Source: Candidatus Dormiibacterota bacterium (lineage in GTDB: Bacteria; Chloroflexota; Dormibacteria; Dormibacterales; Dormibacteraceae). Taken from it: a stretch of DNA of 64,000 bases. The notes below the pieces were generated by a model that ran no database searches, was not told the origin of the DNA, and saw only the letters and a list, made by a program, of their open reading frames with translations. Where the stretch lies: assembly GCA_024280995.1 (NCBI GenBank), contig JAMXLM010000015.1:62001-126000 (forward strand), read 5' to 3'. Below are positions 24,684-32,181 of the stretch, piece after piece. Both the position numbers and the translations under genes were made by a program. Numbering within the stretch: the first letter of the stretch is position 1; the number at the start of each line of letters is the position of its first letter.

Positions 24684-24697
24684 CTAGTGCGCGTTCG
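24684..24697. promoter_or_regulatory. Operator site d (CTAGTGCGCGTTCG), degenerate
   Basis: Two mismatches to CNAACGNNCGTTNG, but it lies inside a wider inverted repeat AACGAAC...GTTCGTT (24678-24699). It ends eight bases upstream of the TTGACA box. Confidence 0.55.
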
Positions 24698-24705
24698 TTT
24701 CCTTC

Positions 24706-24733
24706 TTGACACCGAATTCGATCCGGCTATCCT
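24706..24733 (+). promoter_or_regulatory. Promoter of the ABC importer operon (TTGACA-16-TATCCT)
   Basis: TTGACA at 24706-24711 and TATCCT at 24728-24733, the best sigma70-like match in the cluster. It predicts a leader of about 37 nt before the ATG at 24777, with GGGAGG as ribosome site. Confidence 0.65.
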
Positions 24734-24776
24734 TGCCGCAACGCCTCGACACAGGGGCGATTCACGGGAGGCGCAG

Positions 24777-25715
24777 ATGTCAGTCGAAGAGACGGAGCTG
24801 AAACCCGCTATCACGACCCCCAGCTTCCCGACCAGGCGCTCGCTGCTGAAGATCGGCGGCGCGGCCGCGTTGGGGGCGGGGGCGTGGGCTCTGGCCGCGT
24901 GCGAGCAGTCGTCCAACACGCAGGGCACGACGGCGAACGCAGCCGGCGAGAGCTCGGTCCTGGACAAGTGGTTGTCGACGAAGACGGCCAAGCTCGGCGT
25001 CGACCTAACGTTCCCGCCGATCCAGTTCAAGGACTCGTCCGGCAAGCCCACCGGTTACCAGATGGAGCTCACCGAGGCGATGATGGCCGACCTCGGGGTG
25101 ACTCCGCAGTACGTCGAGATACCGTTCGGCCAGCTCTTCGCCGGATTGGTGGCGGGCAAGTTCGACATGATGGGCATCTCGGCCACGATTCTGCCGAGCC
25201 GCGCCCTCAAGGGCCTGTTCTCGAGCTTCCCCGTGTTCTACGAATCGATCGTCGTCCTCCTCAAGCCGGGCTCGACCGTCACGTCGGCGAGCGAGCTCGA
25301 CGGAAAGAAGATCGCCGTTCTGCAAGGTAGCTCGCAGGAGGCGAGCAGCAAGCTCATCTACCCGAATGCCACGTTCTCGCCGTTCGCGCAGCTTGCGGAC
25401 GCAGTGAACGAGGTCGCGGCCGGTCGCGCCGACGCGACCATCCTTTCCGAGTTCGACGTCGATACGTCGATCCAGGCGCATCAGGACCTCAAGCTGCTGG
25501 CCGGCCCTCCGCTCTGGGTGGACGCCAACACCTACCTGATGCCGCTCGGCGACTACAAGCTCCAGGCATGGGTCAACAACTGGCTGCGCTACAACGCGAC
25601 ACACCAGCGGCTGGTGAGCAGCTGGAAGAAGTGGCTGGGACCGGGCCTGCAGAAGTACCACCTCACCACCTACGGCGTCGGCCCGGGGACCGAGCCCGAG
25701 CTCGTCACCGTCTGA
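24777..25715 (+). CDS. Amino-acid-type ABC transporter substrate-binding lipoprotein
   Basis: 312 residues. The N-terminus has a twin-arginine motif R20-R21 (TRRSLLKIGG), a hydrophobic stretch and a lipobox LAAC with the lipidated Cys at 42, so it is probably a Tat-exported lipoprotein. The mature part has the family 3 solute-binding pattern: LGVDLTFPPIQFKDSSGKPT, GYQMELTEAMMADLG, FDMMGISATILPSRA. Ligands of this family are polar amino acids, opines and related amines or acids. It is first in a unit with two permeases. Confidence 0.92.
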   Translation: MSVEETELKPAITTPSFPTRRSLLKIGGAAALGAGAWALAACEQSSNTQGTTANAAGESSVLDKWLSTKTAKLGVDLTFPPIQFKDSSGKPTGYQMELTEAMMADLGVTPQYVEIPFGQLFAGLVAGKFDMMGISATILPSRALKGLFSSFPVFYESIVVLLKPGSTVTSASELDGKKIAVLQGSSQEASSKLIYPNATFSPFAQLADAVNEVAAGRADATILSEFDVDTSIQAHQDLKLLAGPPLWVDANTYLMPLGDYKLQAWVNNWLRYNATHQRLVSSWKKWLGPGLQKYHLTTYGVGPGTEPELVTV

Positions 25716-25729
25716 TCTTCGCCACGCAA

Positions 25730-25755
25730 GGCCGGCCGCGGTGACGCGGCCGGCC
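25730..25755 (+). terminator. Perfect 11-bp GC hairpin between binding protein and permease
   Basis: GGCCGGCCGCG, loop GTGA, CGCGGCCGGCC. No T-tract follows, so it is more likely a 3' stabiliser or partial attenuator giving excess binding protein over permease than a full terminator. Confidence 0.6.
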
Positions 25756-25775
25756 CGATCCTGTCACCCAATCCG

Positions 25776-26450
25776 ATGATTTACCTGCAGGAATACGATT
25801 TCGACTGGCGGGTCGTCACTGATCGCTGGCCTCTTTTCGTCCAGGGCGCGTGGCTCGACGTGCGGATCGCGGTCTTCGGGTTTGCGTTCGCCGCCGCCAT
25901 CGGCCTGATCTTCGCCTTGCTGCGCACCTCGGGTGTGCGCGTCTTTACGATCCCGTCGTTCGCGTACGTGCAGCTGATGCGTGGCATCCCGCTGTACGTG
26001 ATGCTGCTCTGGATCTACTTCGGGATCGCGGCCGTCCTGGGGATCACGTTCACGAACATCGAGGCGATGGTGATCGCGCTCGCGCTGACGGGCTCGGGCT
26101 ACACCACCGAGATCTTCCGCGCCGGCCTCGCCGCCATCGACCGGGGACAGATGGAGGCGGCGCGCTCGATCGGCTTGAGCAGGGTGCGTACGTACAGCCA
26201 CGTGATCCTCCCCCAGGCCTTTCGGATCGTCGTGCCGCCGCTCGGCAACACGTTCGTCGGTCTGCTCAAGGGCGCCACGATCGCCTCGCTGATCGCGGTT
26301 CCGGACATGGTGTTCGTCGCCAACGACCTCAACGTGACGCTCTTCACGCCATTCGAGGTGTTCGCGGCGGTCGCGATCATCCTGGTCGTCCTCGTGTTCT
26401 TCTTCTCCGCGGTCCTCTACCTCGTGGAGCGGAGCTTGCGGATCGCATGA
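25776..26450 (+). CDS. Amino-acid-type ABC transporter permease 1
   Basis: 224 residues with five or so membrane segments. The EAA loop that docks the ATPase is EIFRAGLAAIDRGQMEAARS followed by IGLS. YVQLMRGIPLYVMLLWIYFG is typical of HisMQ-type permeases. It is followed by a second permease in an ATGA overlap, implying a heterodimeric channel. The cognate ATPase is probably the gene at 29048. Confidence 0.93.
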   Translation: MIYLQEYDFDWRVVTDRWPLFVQGAWLDVRIAVFGFAFAAAIGLIFALLRTSGVRVFTIPSFAYVQLMRGIPLYVMLLWIYFGIAAVLGITFTNIEAMVIALALTGSGYTTEIFRAGLAAIDRGQMEAARSIGLSRVRTYSHVILPQAFRIVVPPLGNTFVGLLKGATIASLIAVPDMVFVANDLNVTLFTPFEVFAAVAIILVVLVFFFSAVLYLVERSLRIA

Positions 26451-27130
26451 CCGGCCACGTGCTGCTGACCTATTCGTTCGATTGGTCGGTGACGGTCAAG
26501 AGCCTGCCCTTCTTGCTGAAGGGGCTGCAGGTGACGGTTCGGATAACCGTGCTGTCGATGGCGTTTTCGCTGGTGCTGGGCCTGATCGTCGCCCTGGTTC
26601 GCCTGGCGCCCGGCCCGGTCGGCGCGCTCGGCTTCCTGTACGTCCAGGTCTTCAGGGCGCTGTCCCTTTATGTGTACATCCTCTTCATCTACTTCGGAAT
26701 CGCGGCCGTCTTCCATATCGACTTCGACCCGATCACCGCGGGTGTGGTGTCGCTGACGCTGCTCAACAGCGCCTACATGGCCGAGATCTACCGGGCGGCG
26801 ATCCAGGCCATCGACCCGGGCCAGCGCGAGGCGGCGCGAAGCCTGGGACTCGGCGCCATCGCGTCGTTTGTCAACGTGACGTTCCCCCAGGCCTGGCGGA
26901 TCGCCATCCCGGCCCTCGTCAATCAGTTCACCGACATCATCAAAGACTCGTCGATCGTGGCCGCGATCGGCACGCCCGACCTGATGTACCAGACGATCGA
27001 GCGCAACAGCTTCTACCAGCGCTCGTTCGAGCTCTACACCCAGACCGCGGTGATCTACCTGATCATGGTCTTGATCGTCGCCCAGCTCGCGGCCCGGCTG
27101 GAAAAGCGATTGCAGAGGCACCTGGCGTGA
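26447..27130 (+). CDS. Amino-acid-type ABC transporter permease 2
   Basis: 227 residues, ATG 26447 (ATGA overlap). The EAA loop is EIYRAAIQAIDPGQREAARS followed by LGLG. The region YVQVFRALSLYVYILFIYFG matches permease 1, from which it probably diverged by duplication. It ends in a GTGA overlap with the DUF885-like gene. Confidence 0.93.
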   Translation: MTGHVLLTYSFDWSVTVKSLPFLLKGLQVTVRITVLSMAFSLVLGLIVALVRLAPGPVGALGFLYVQVFRALSLYVYILFIYFGIAAVFHIDFDPITAGVVSLTLLNSAYMAEIYRAAIQAIDPGQREAARSLGLGAIASFVNVTFPQAWRIAIPALVNQFTDIIKDSSIVAAIGTPDLMYQTIERNSFYQRSFELYTQTAVIYLIMVLIVAQLAARLEKRLQRHLA

Positions 27131-28314
27131 CGCTCGAGATCGAGGCGGCGGATCCGTTGGGCACCGAGATGGTGAAGCTCTCCCTGGCCGCCTGGCCGCA
27201 CCTGCCCCAGCTCGTGTCCGACTACCTCGGACCGGAGCCATGGCTGCGCGAGTCCCGGTCCGCCGAGTGGTCGGTGCCCGACCTGGAACGCCGCGCTCGC
27301 GCGCTCATCGGCGAAGCCGAGCGGGCGGGCGACGGCTACGTCGCGGTGCAGGCCCGGGCGATCGCCACCCAGCTCGAGGTCCACGCAGATCCGAAGCGCT
27401 ACGGCTACGTCGAGCTGGTCGAGCGGCTGCTGGCCTGCACCTTCGTCCCGCCCGAGCCGGACGAGGTCGCCGACCTGGCGGCCGAGGTCGACTCGCTCTG
27501 CGCCGCCGCCGGCTTTGCCGGCGCGGGTGGGGTGGAGCGGTGGGAGGCCGCCTCGACGATCGCGGGCGAAGCGAAGTGGGACGTGGCCCTCGACGTCTAC
27601 CGCGAGGGCCGCCTCTATGCCCTCACGCGTTTTCCCGTGCCGTTCGAGGAGAGGCTCGACATCGCCAGGACCGACGACCCGATCACATCGCTGCATCTCA
27701 CGTGGCGCGATCCCGACCGAATGGTGTTCGAGGTGAACGTGGGAGTGCCAAGGACCCCGGCGACGATTCGTTACGAGGTTGCGCACAACATCTATCCCGG
27801 CGACTACCTGCACATGGCCGTGCTGACGCAGCAAACCTACGGCTCCGGCGGTCGGGTCGCCGCCTGCATCAAACTCAAGAACGCTCCTGAGAACGTGATC
27901 GCCGAGGGTATCGAGGACCTTGCTCCTTTCCGGCTCGACCCCACGCCGGACGGCGCGACCGAGCTTGCCTGGAAGCTCGAATGGTTGCGCCGGGCGGCGT
28001 GCATCTCCGGTGCCGTTCGGCGCCGCCAGGACGGCGAACCGCGAGCTGACGTCATCGCCCACCTGCGGCGCGTCGGGCACATGAGCGAGGCTCGGGCAGC
28101 GCAGGACATGGACCGGATCGAGCACCCGTTGTGGGGCACCTACCAGTACACGTACTGGCTCGGCCGCAAGCTGGTCGAGGAAGCGGACCGCATCGCGGGC
28201 GACGGGGTCGCCGGCTCCCGCCACCTCGGGTGGCTGTACGGCGGGCTGCACGTGCCGCAGACCTTCCTCGACGACGCGCGCCGAATGGCCGCGGCGGCCA
28301 CGGTCAGCAGCTGA
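27127..28314 (+). CDS. DUF885-like protein with degenerate metallopeptidase motif
   Basis: 395 residues, GTG 27127. The C-terminal half looks like the DUF885 gluzincin fold: FEVNVGVPRTPATIRYEVAH then NIYPGDYLH, and near the end HPLWGTYQYTYWLGRKL where DUF885 proteins have a P.QA.SY..G motif. The usual HE..PGHH is here HNIYPGDY: the catalytic Glu is Asn221 and a zinc His is Asp226. It is therefore unlikely to be an active peptidase and may be a binding protein or a different hydrolase. Translation is coupled to the permease. Family assignment is by eye, from memory. Confidence 0.6.
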   Translation: MTLEIEAADPLGTEMVKLSLAAWPHLPQLVSDYLGPEPWLRESRSAEWSVPDLERRARALIGEAERAGDGYVAVQARAIATQLEVHADPKRYGYVELVERLLACTFVPPEPDEVADLAAEVDSLCAAAGFAGAGGVERWEAASTIAGEAKWDVALDVYREGRLYALTRFPVPFEERLDIARTDDPITSLHLTWRDPDRMVFEVNVGVPRTPATIRYEVAHNIYPGDYLHMAVLTQQTYGSGGRVAACIKLKNAPENVIAEGIEDLAPFRLDPTPDGATELAWKLEWLRRAACISGAVRRRQDGEPRADVIAHLRRVGHMSEARAAQDMDRIEHPLWGTYQYTYWLGRKLVEEADRIAGDGVAGSRHLGWLYGGLHVPQTFLDDARRMAAAATVSS

Positions 28315-28369
28315 GGGGGAGCATGCCCCCTTGCGCCGCCCCCGGCCAAGCCGGGCACGGCGCGCCCCC
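28315..28369. terminator. GC-rich hairpins between convergent genes
   Basis: GGGGG-AGCATG-CCCCC directly after the stop, followed by a second structure pairing GCGCCG with CGGCGC and CCGGC with GCCGG. It probably serves as terminator for the rightward ABC unit and the leftward DinB gene. Confidence 0.5.
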
Positions 28370-28966
28370 CTAGGTGACCCGCAGCGCCGCCTTGATCAGG
28401 TCGACTTCCCCGAGGTGCCGGTGCAGATGTGTCACCGCCACCGAGGTGAGATAGACCCAGGCCGGCAGGCCGCCCGCGCGCCCGACCGCCTCGTCGTGTT
28501 CCGGTCCGCTGCCCATCTCCGCCCTGAACCCGGCCGTCTGATATTCGGGGTGGGGCGCATCGTGGGCGGCGGCGTCCGGGATCTCGTCGAGCATGGATTC
28601 GTCCTGGTCCCGCAGCCAGCTCACGATCTGGGCGTGGACCGTGTCTGCGTAGGCCAGCAACGTCTCGAGATCGATCCTGGCGGCGACCTCCATCGCCTCG
28701 TCGAGCTCGAAGCCGGTGCCGATGCCAGGCACGGCCACGGAGGTTGCTCGCCACCGCGGGTCCTGGATGACCTCGGGCTCGCCACGGACGGCGGTGTTCA
28801 CGGCCCAGTCCTGGCTGCGCACCATGTGCCAGAGGATGAAGCCGATGGGGTTGACCCCCGGCGCCAGTTGCGAGACCAGCTCGGCCGCGCCGAGGTCTGC
28901 GGTCGTGTGGTGCAGGCGAACGTTGACCGTGTCGAGCTGCTGGATGAGCATCTCGATGGAGTTCAT
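28370..28966 (-). CDS. DinB-like family protein
   Basis: 198 residues, a four-helix bundle. Metal-ligand-like histidines appear as LWHMVRSQDW and VTHLHRHLGE, the usual two His clusters of DinB/DfsB-type proteins. Some relatives are thiol-dependent transferases or isomerases, including mycothiol-dependent maleylpyruvate isomerases. It is divergent from the ABC ATPase unit with operator e between, so it may belong to the pathway as a thiol transferase. The specific function is unknown. Confidence 0.8.
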   Translation of the reverse strand: MNSIEMLIQQLDTVNVRLHHTTADLGAAELVSQLAPGVNPIGFILWHMVRSQDWAVNTAVRGEPEVIQDPRWRATSVAVPGIGTGFELDEAMEVAARIDLETLLAYADTVHAQIVSWLRDQDESMLDEIPDAAAHDAPHPEYQTAGFRAEMGSGPEHDEAVGRAGGLPAWVYLTSVAVTHLHRHLGEVDLIKAALRVT

Positions 28967-28997
28967 CGCGTATCCGAGAGCTTAGCGCCGGCCTGAA

Positions 28998-29011
28998 CTA
29001 ACGCTTGTTCG
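28998..29011. promoter_or_regulatory. Operator site e (CTAACGCTTGTTCG)
   Basis: One mismatch to CNAACGNNCGTTNG. It lies between the divergent DinB-like and ABC ATPase genes and overlaps the putative -35 box. Confidence 0.65.
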
Positions 29012-29037
29012 AACCTCCGCCCGGCCGGGGATAGAAT
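29008..29037 (+). promoter_or_regulatory. Putative promoter of the ABC ATPase/SDR unit
   Basis: TTCGAA, 18-bp spacer, TAGAAT (29032-29037). The box overlaps an upstream ATG (29036), so the next in-frame ATG at 29048, 10 bases on, is the more likely start. Confidence 0.45.
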
Positions 29038-29047
29038 GCGACTGCGG

Positions 29048-29872
29048 ATGGAAGAGCGCAGCCTCGACGTTGCACCCGTTCCCGCGGAGGGCAAGACGAT
29101 CCTGCGTCTCGAGGGCGTCAACAAGTGGTACCACCGCGGCACCCTGCGCAACACGCACGTGCTGAGGGACATCAACCTCGACGTCACGCGCGGCGAGGTG
29201 CTCGTGGTGATCGGGCCGTCGGGGTCGGGCAAGAGCACGCTCTTGCGCTGCATCAACTTCGTCGCCCCGCCGGAGACCGGCACGGTCGTCTTCCTCGGCC
29301 GCAAATGGACCAAGGACAACGTGCCCATCAACCCGATCGAGCGCCTCCGCTACGAGCGCGAGCTGAACGTCCTGCGCACCCGCATCGGCATGGTGTTCCA
29401 GCACTTCAACCTCTTCCCGCACATGACCGCGCTCCAGAACGTGACCCTCGGCCTCACCCGTGTCCTGAAGGTCCCGGGCAAGCAGGCTCGCGACCGTGCG
29501 ATGGCGGAGCTCGAGCGCGTGGGACTTGGCACCAAGGCCAAGAGCTACCCGAGCCAGCTCTCCGGCGGGCAGAAGCAGCGGGTCGCGATCGCCCGGGCGC
29601 TGGCGATGAAACCGCAGCTGATGCTGTTCGACGAGGTCACCTCGGCGCTCGACCCCGAGCTGATCGGCGGCATTCTCGAAGAGATGAAGAAGCTCGCCGT
29701 CGATGGCATGACGATGATCGTCGTCACCCACGAGATGGGCTTTGCGCGCGAGGTCGGGGACCGGCTCATCTTCATGGACGAAGGCGTGATCGTCGAAGAG
29801 GGAGTTGCCCGCGACGTGATCGCAGGCCCGAAGAACGACCGCACGCGCGCGTTCCTGCGGGCAATCCTCTGA
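29048..29872 (+). CDS. Amino-acid-type ABC transporter ATP-binding protein
   Basis: 274 residues. Walker [10 protein letters not shown] (56-64), Q-loop Q118 in [12 protein letters not shown], signature LSGGQKQR (171-178), Walker B LMLFDE with the D-loop SALDPE, and a switch His in VVTHEMGF. GlnQ/HisP type. It probably energises the permease pair at 25776-27130 although it sits in its own unit about 0.7 kb downstream. An insertion of roughly 15 residues between Walker A and the Q-loop is unusual. ATG 29036 is an alternative start. Confidence 0.92.
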   Translation: MEERSLDVAPVPAEGKTILRLEGVNKWYHRGTLRNTHVLRDINLDVTRGEVLVVIGPSGSGKSTLLRCINFVAPPETGTVVFLGRKWTKDNVPINPIERLRYERELNVLRTRIGMVFQHFNLFPHMTALQNVTLGLTRVLKVPGKQARDRAMAELERVGLGTKAKSYPSQLSGGQKQRVAIARALAMKPQLMLFDEVTSALDPELIGGILEEMKKLAVDGMTMIVVTHEMGFAREVGDRLIFMDEGVIVEEGVARDVIAGPKNDRTRAFLRAIL

Positions 29873-29881
29873 CCGCCTGAG

Positions 29882-30640
29882 TTGGTGGGTTTCGAAGGCA
29901 AGGTCGCTCTCATCACCGGCGGAGCGTCGGGCCTGGGGCTTGCGGTCGCCCGCCAGATGGCGGACCAGGGCGCGCGACTGCTCCTTGTGGACTGGAACGA
30001 GCTGGGTCTGCAGGCCGCTCGTACCTCGCTCGGGGCGGCCGTGCTCCATGGCGACGTCTCGGAGGAGAGCGTCGCGACAGGGGCCATCGATCTTGCTCGG
30101 TCGGAATTCGGCCGGCTCGACGTTCTGTTCAACAACGCCGGCATCGATCCCCTGAAGGCGAGGTCGGTCGTGGACACCGAGATCGACGACTGGGACCGGG
30201 TGATCGACGTCAACGTGAGGTCGGCCTTCCTTATGTCTCGTGCGGCCATTCCCTTGATGCGAGCCGGCGGGGGCGGGGCGATCGTCAACACGGCTTCGAT
30301 CGCCGGGCTCAAGCCCGCCGGGGACGAGGCGGCTTACTCCGTGTCCAAGGCCGCGATGGTCTCGCTGACCACCTCCCTCGCCGTCGACTTCGCGAAGGAC
30401 GGGATCCGCGCCAACTGCGTTTGTCCAGGGTTCATGGAGATGGTGATGACCGACCGCAGGCGAGATCTCACAGACGAGCAGCAGCGTGCGCGGGCCGAGG
30501 GTGCGGCGGCGAGGGTTCCGCTCGGCCGCCAGGGAACGTACGAGGAGGTCGCGAAGGCCGTCCTGTTCCTGGCCGGGGGCGATGCGTCGTACATCACGGG
30601 CGCCGCGCTGGTCGTCGACGGAGGTCTACTTCTCCGCTAG
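29882..30640 (+). CDS. SDR family NAD(P)-dependent oxidoreductase
   Basis: 252 residues. TGGASGLG nucleotide motif, NNAG, and YSVSKAA as the catalytic Tyr/Lys; C-terminus YITGAALVVDGG. It starts at TTG 29882 or GTG 29885, nine to twelve bases after the ATPase gene, with no obvious ribosome site, so it is probably translationally coupled. It overlaps the convergent aminotransferase by 15 bases. The substrate is unknown. Confidence 0.9.
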   Translation: MVGFEGKVALITGGASGLGLAVARQMADQGARLLLVDWNELGLQAARTSLGAAVLHGDVSEESVATGAIDLARSEFGRLDVLFNNAGIDPLKARSVVDTEIDDWDRVIDVNVRSAFLMSRAAIPLMRAGGGGAIVNTASIAGLKPAGDEAAYSVSKAAMVSLTTSLAVDFAKDGIRANCVCPGFMEMVMTDRRRDLTDEQQRARAEGAAARVPLGRQGTYEEVAKAVLFLAGGDASYITGAALVVDGGLLLR

Positions 30641-31816
30641 CTCTTCGATCCGTTCGATCATGCGGCCGATCCCGACCGAGAGGTCCTCGGGCGAGCTCGC
30701 AAGGCTGATCCGGACGGCATCCCGCGCCGAATTCCCGAAGGCGGTCCCCGGCGCCACGGCTACCTGCTTGCTCTTGACCAGGTCGAACGCGAACTCGCGC
30801 GAGTCGAGGGCCGACCGGCCGACGTCGGCCATGATGTAGAACGCGCCCTGCGGGCGACTGATGAGCAGCTCAGCCTCCTCGAGCAGCCCGACGCACAGGT
30901 CGCGCCGCTCTCGGTACGCCTTGACCATCTCCTGGACAGGCTCCCGCGGGCCGTCGAGGGCCGCTTCCGCCGCCTTCTGGCAGACGGTCGGGATGCACGA
31001 CGAGTTCGACTCGAGGACCTTGGTGATGCTGTCCGAGATCTTGTCGTTGGCGACGACGTAGCCGACGCGCCAGCCGGTCATCGCGTACGTCTTGGAGAAG
31101 GTGAACGCGGAGACGACGCGTCCGTCGGTGCAGAAAGACGCCGGGCTCACGTGCTCGCCGTCCAGGATGACCTCGTCGTAGCACTCGTCCGACAGCAGGT
31201 AGAGGTTGTGGCGGACCGCAACGTCGACGAGCGCCTCCATCAGGGGGCGGGGGAAGATAGCGCCGGTCGGATTGCAGGGGCTGTTGATGATCAGCAGCTT
31301 GGTCCGCGGCGTGATCAGCTCTTCGATGGCGCGCGGCTCGGGAAGGAACTCGTTCTCAGGCGCGCAGGGGTAGGGCACGAGCACGCCGTGCGCCCACGAC
31401 AGCATCAAGCGGTAGTTGGGCCAGGCCGGGTCTGGAACGAGGACCTCGTCACCCGGTTCGAGCAGTGCCGCCATCGCGGCCGCGATGCCGCCGACCCCGC
31501 CAACGGTGCAGTTCACGTTCAGCACGCCGGCCTTGATCCCGTTCACGCGGTCGAGCTTGGCCACGAGCCGCTCGCGCAGGCTCAGCAGGCCCGCCGTCGC
31601 CGTGTACTTGACCTGACCCTTGCGTGCAAACTCGACGGCCGCCTCGACAATGTGCGCTGGGGTGGAGAAGTTGGGCTCGCCGACCTCGAGGCGGATGCAG
31701 CCGGGCGTGACGAGGGCCAGGTTGACGACCTCGCGTATGCCGGAATGGGCGGCCTCAGCCGGGCCGGATGAGATTGCCTGGAGGGGGATTGTGGCCACGG
31801 GACTTCGGGGCAGCAT
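30626..31816 (-). CDS. PLP-dependent aminotransferase, class I/II
   Basis: 396 residues, aspartate-aminotransferase fold. IRLEVGEPNFSTPAHIVEAA, PDPAWPNYRLML, NSPCNPTGAIFP (Asn contacting PLP), SDECYDEVILDG (Asp/Tyr) and the Schiff-base lysine in FTFSKTYAMTGWRVGY are all present, with a final Arg region DAVRISLASS. It converts an amino acid to a 2-oxoacid, the natural feeder for the E1-E3 complex of this cluster. Divergent from the AtuA/carboxylase unit across operator f. Confidence 0.93.
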   Translation of the reverse strand: MLPRSPVATIPLQAISSGPAEAAHSGIREVVNLALVTPGCIRLEVGEPNFSTPAHIVEAAVEFARKGQVKYTATAGLLSLRERLVAKLDRVNGIKAGVLNVNCTVGGVGGIAAAMAALLEPGDEVLVPDPAWPNYRLMLSWAHGVLVPYPCAPENEFLPEPRAIEELITPRTKLLIINSPCNPTGAIFPRPLMEALVDVAVRHNLYLLSDECYDEVILDGEHVSPASFCTDGRVVSAFTFSKTYAMTGWRVGYVVANDKISDSITKVLESNSSCIPTVCQKAAEAALDGPREPVQEMVKAYRERRDLCVGLLEEAELLISRPQGAFYIMADVGRSALDSREFAFDLVKSKQVAVAPGTAFGNSARDAVRISLASSPEDLSVGIGRMIERIEELAEK

Positions 31817-31841
31817 ACGCTACACTCCACGGGAACAAAAG

Positions 31842-31855
31842 TGAACGTTCGTTCG
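31842..31855. promoter_or_regulatory. Operator site f (TGAACGTTCGTTCG)
   Basis: Matches CNAACGNNCGTTNG except the first base; further CGTT repeats follow to 31861, so more than one register could be bound. Shared by the aminotransferase and the AtuA-C/carboxylase unit. Confidence 0.7.
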
Positions 31856-31875
31856 TTCGTTTTGAGGTGCGTGCG

Positions 31876-32181
31876 ATGCAGGTGAAAGACGTCGCTTATG
31901 CACGGTCCGGCGACAAGGGCGACGTCGTCAACGTCGGCGTCCTGGCCCTCGACGACGCCGCCTACAAGCGCCTGGTCGTCGCCTTGACCCCGGACCGACT
32001 CAAGAAGCATTTCGGCGACTGGGTGCGCGGCGACGTCGAAGTCTTCCCGATGCCCAACATCAACGGTTTCAACATCCTGCTCCACAACGCGCTCGGTGGC
32101 GGCGCGACGAAGACGCTTCGGTACGACGTGACGGGCAAAGCTTTCAGCACCGCCCTGCTGCGGATGGAGCTGCCCGAGTGA
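31876..32181 (+). CDS. AtuA C-terminal (ferredoxin-fold) domain as a separate protein
   Basis: 101 residues starting at ATG 31876 with GAGGTG upstream. DVAYARSGDKGDVVNVGVLA and NGFNILLHNALGGG match the small C-terminal domain found in AtuA-type acyclic terpene utilisation proteins. The main AtuA domain is encoded separately at 33734, with the carboxylase gene in between. The role is unknown; the domain is always tied to acyl-CoA carboxylase loci of terpene or branched-chain degradation. Confidence 0.8.
   Translation: MQVKDVAYARSGDKGDVVNVGVLALDDAAYKRLVVALTPDRLKKHFGDWVRGDVEVFPMPNINGFNILLHNALGGGATKTLRYDVTGKAFSTALLRMELPE

Noticed and set aside
31768-31875. Extension of the AtuA C-terminal domain gene upstream to 31768
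   Set aside because: The extension would run through operator f and overlap the aminotransferase start; ATG 31876 has a ribosome site and fits the domain boundary.
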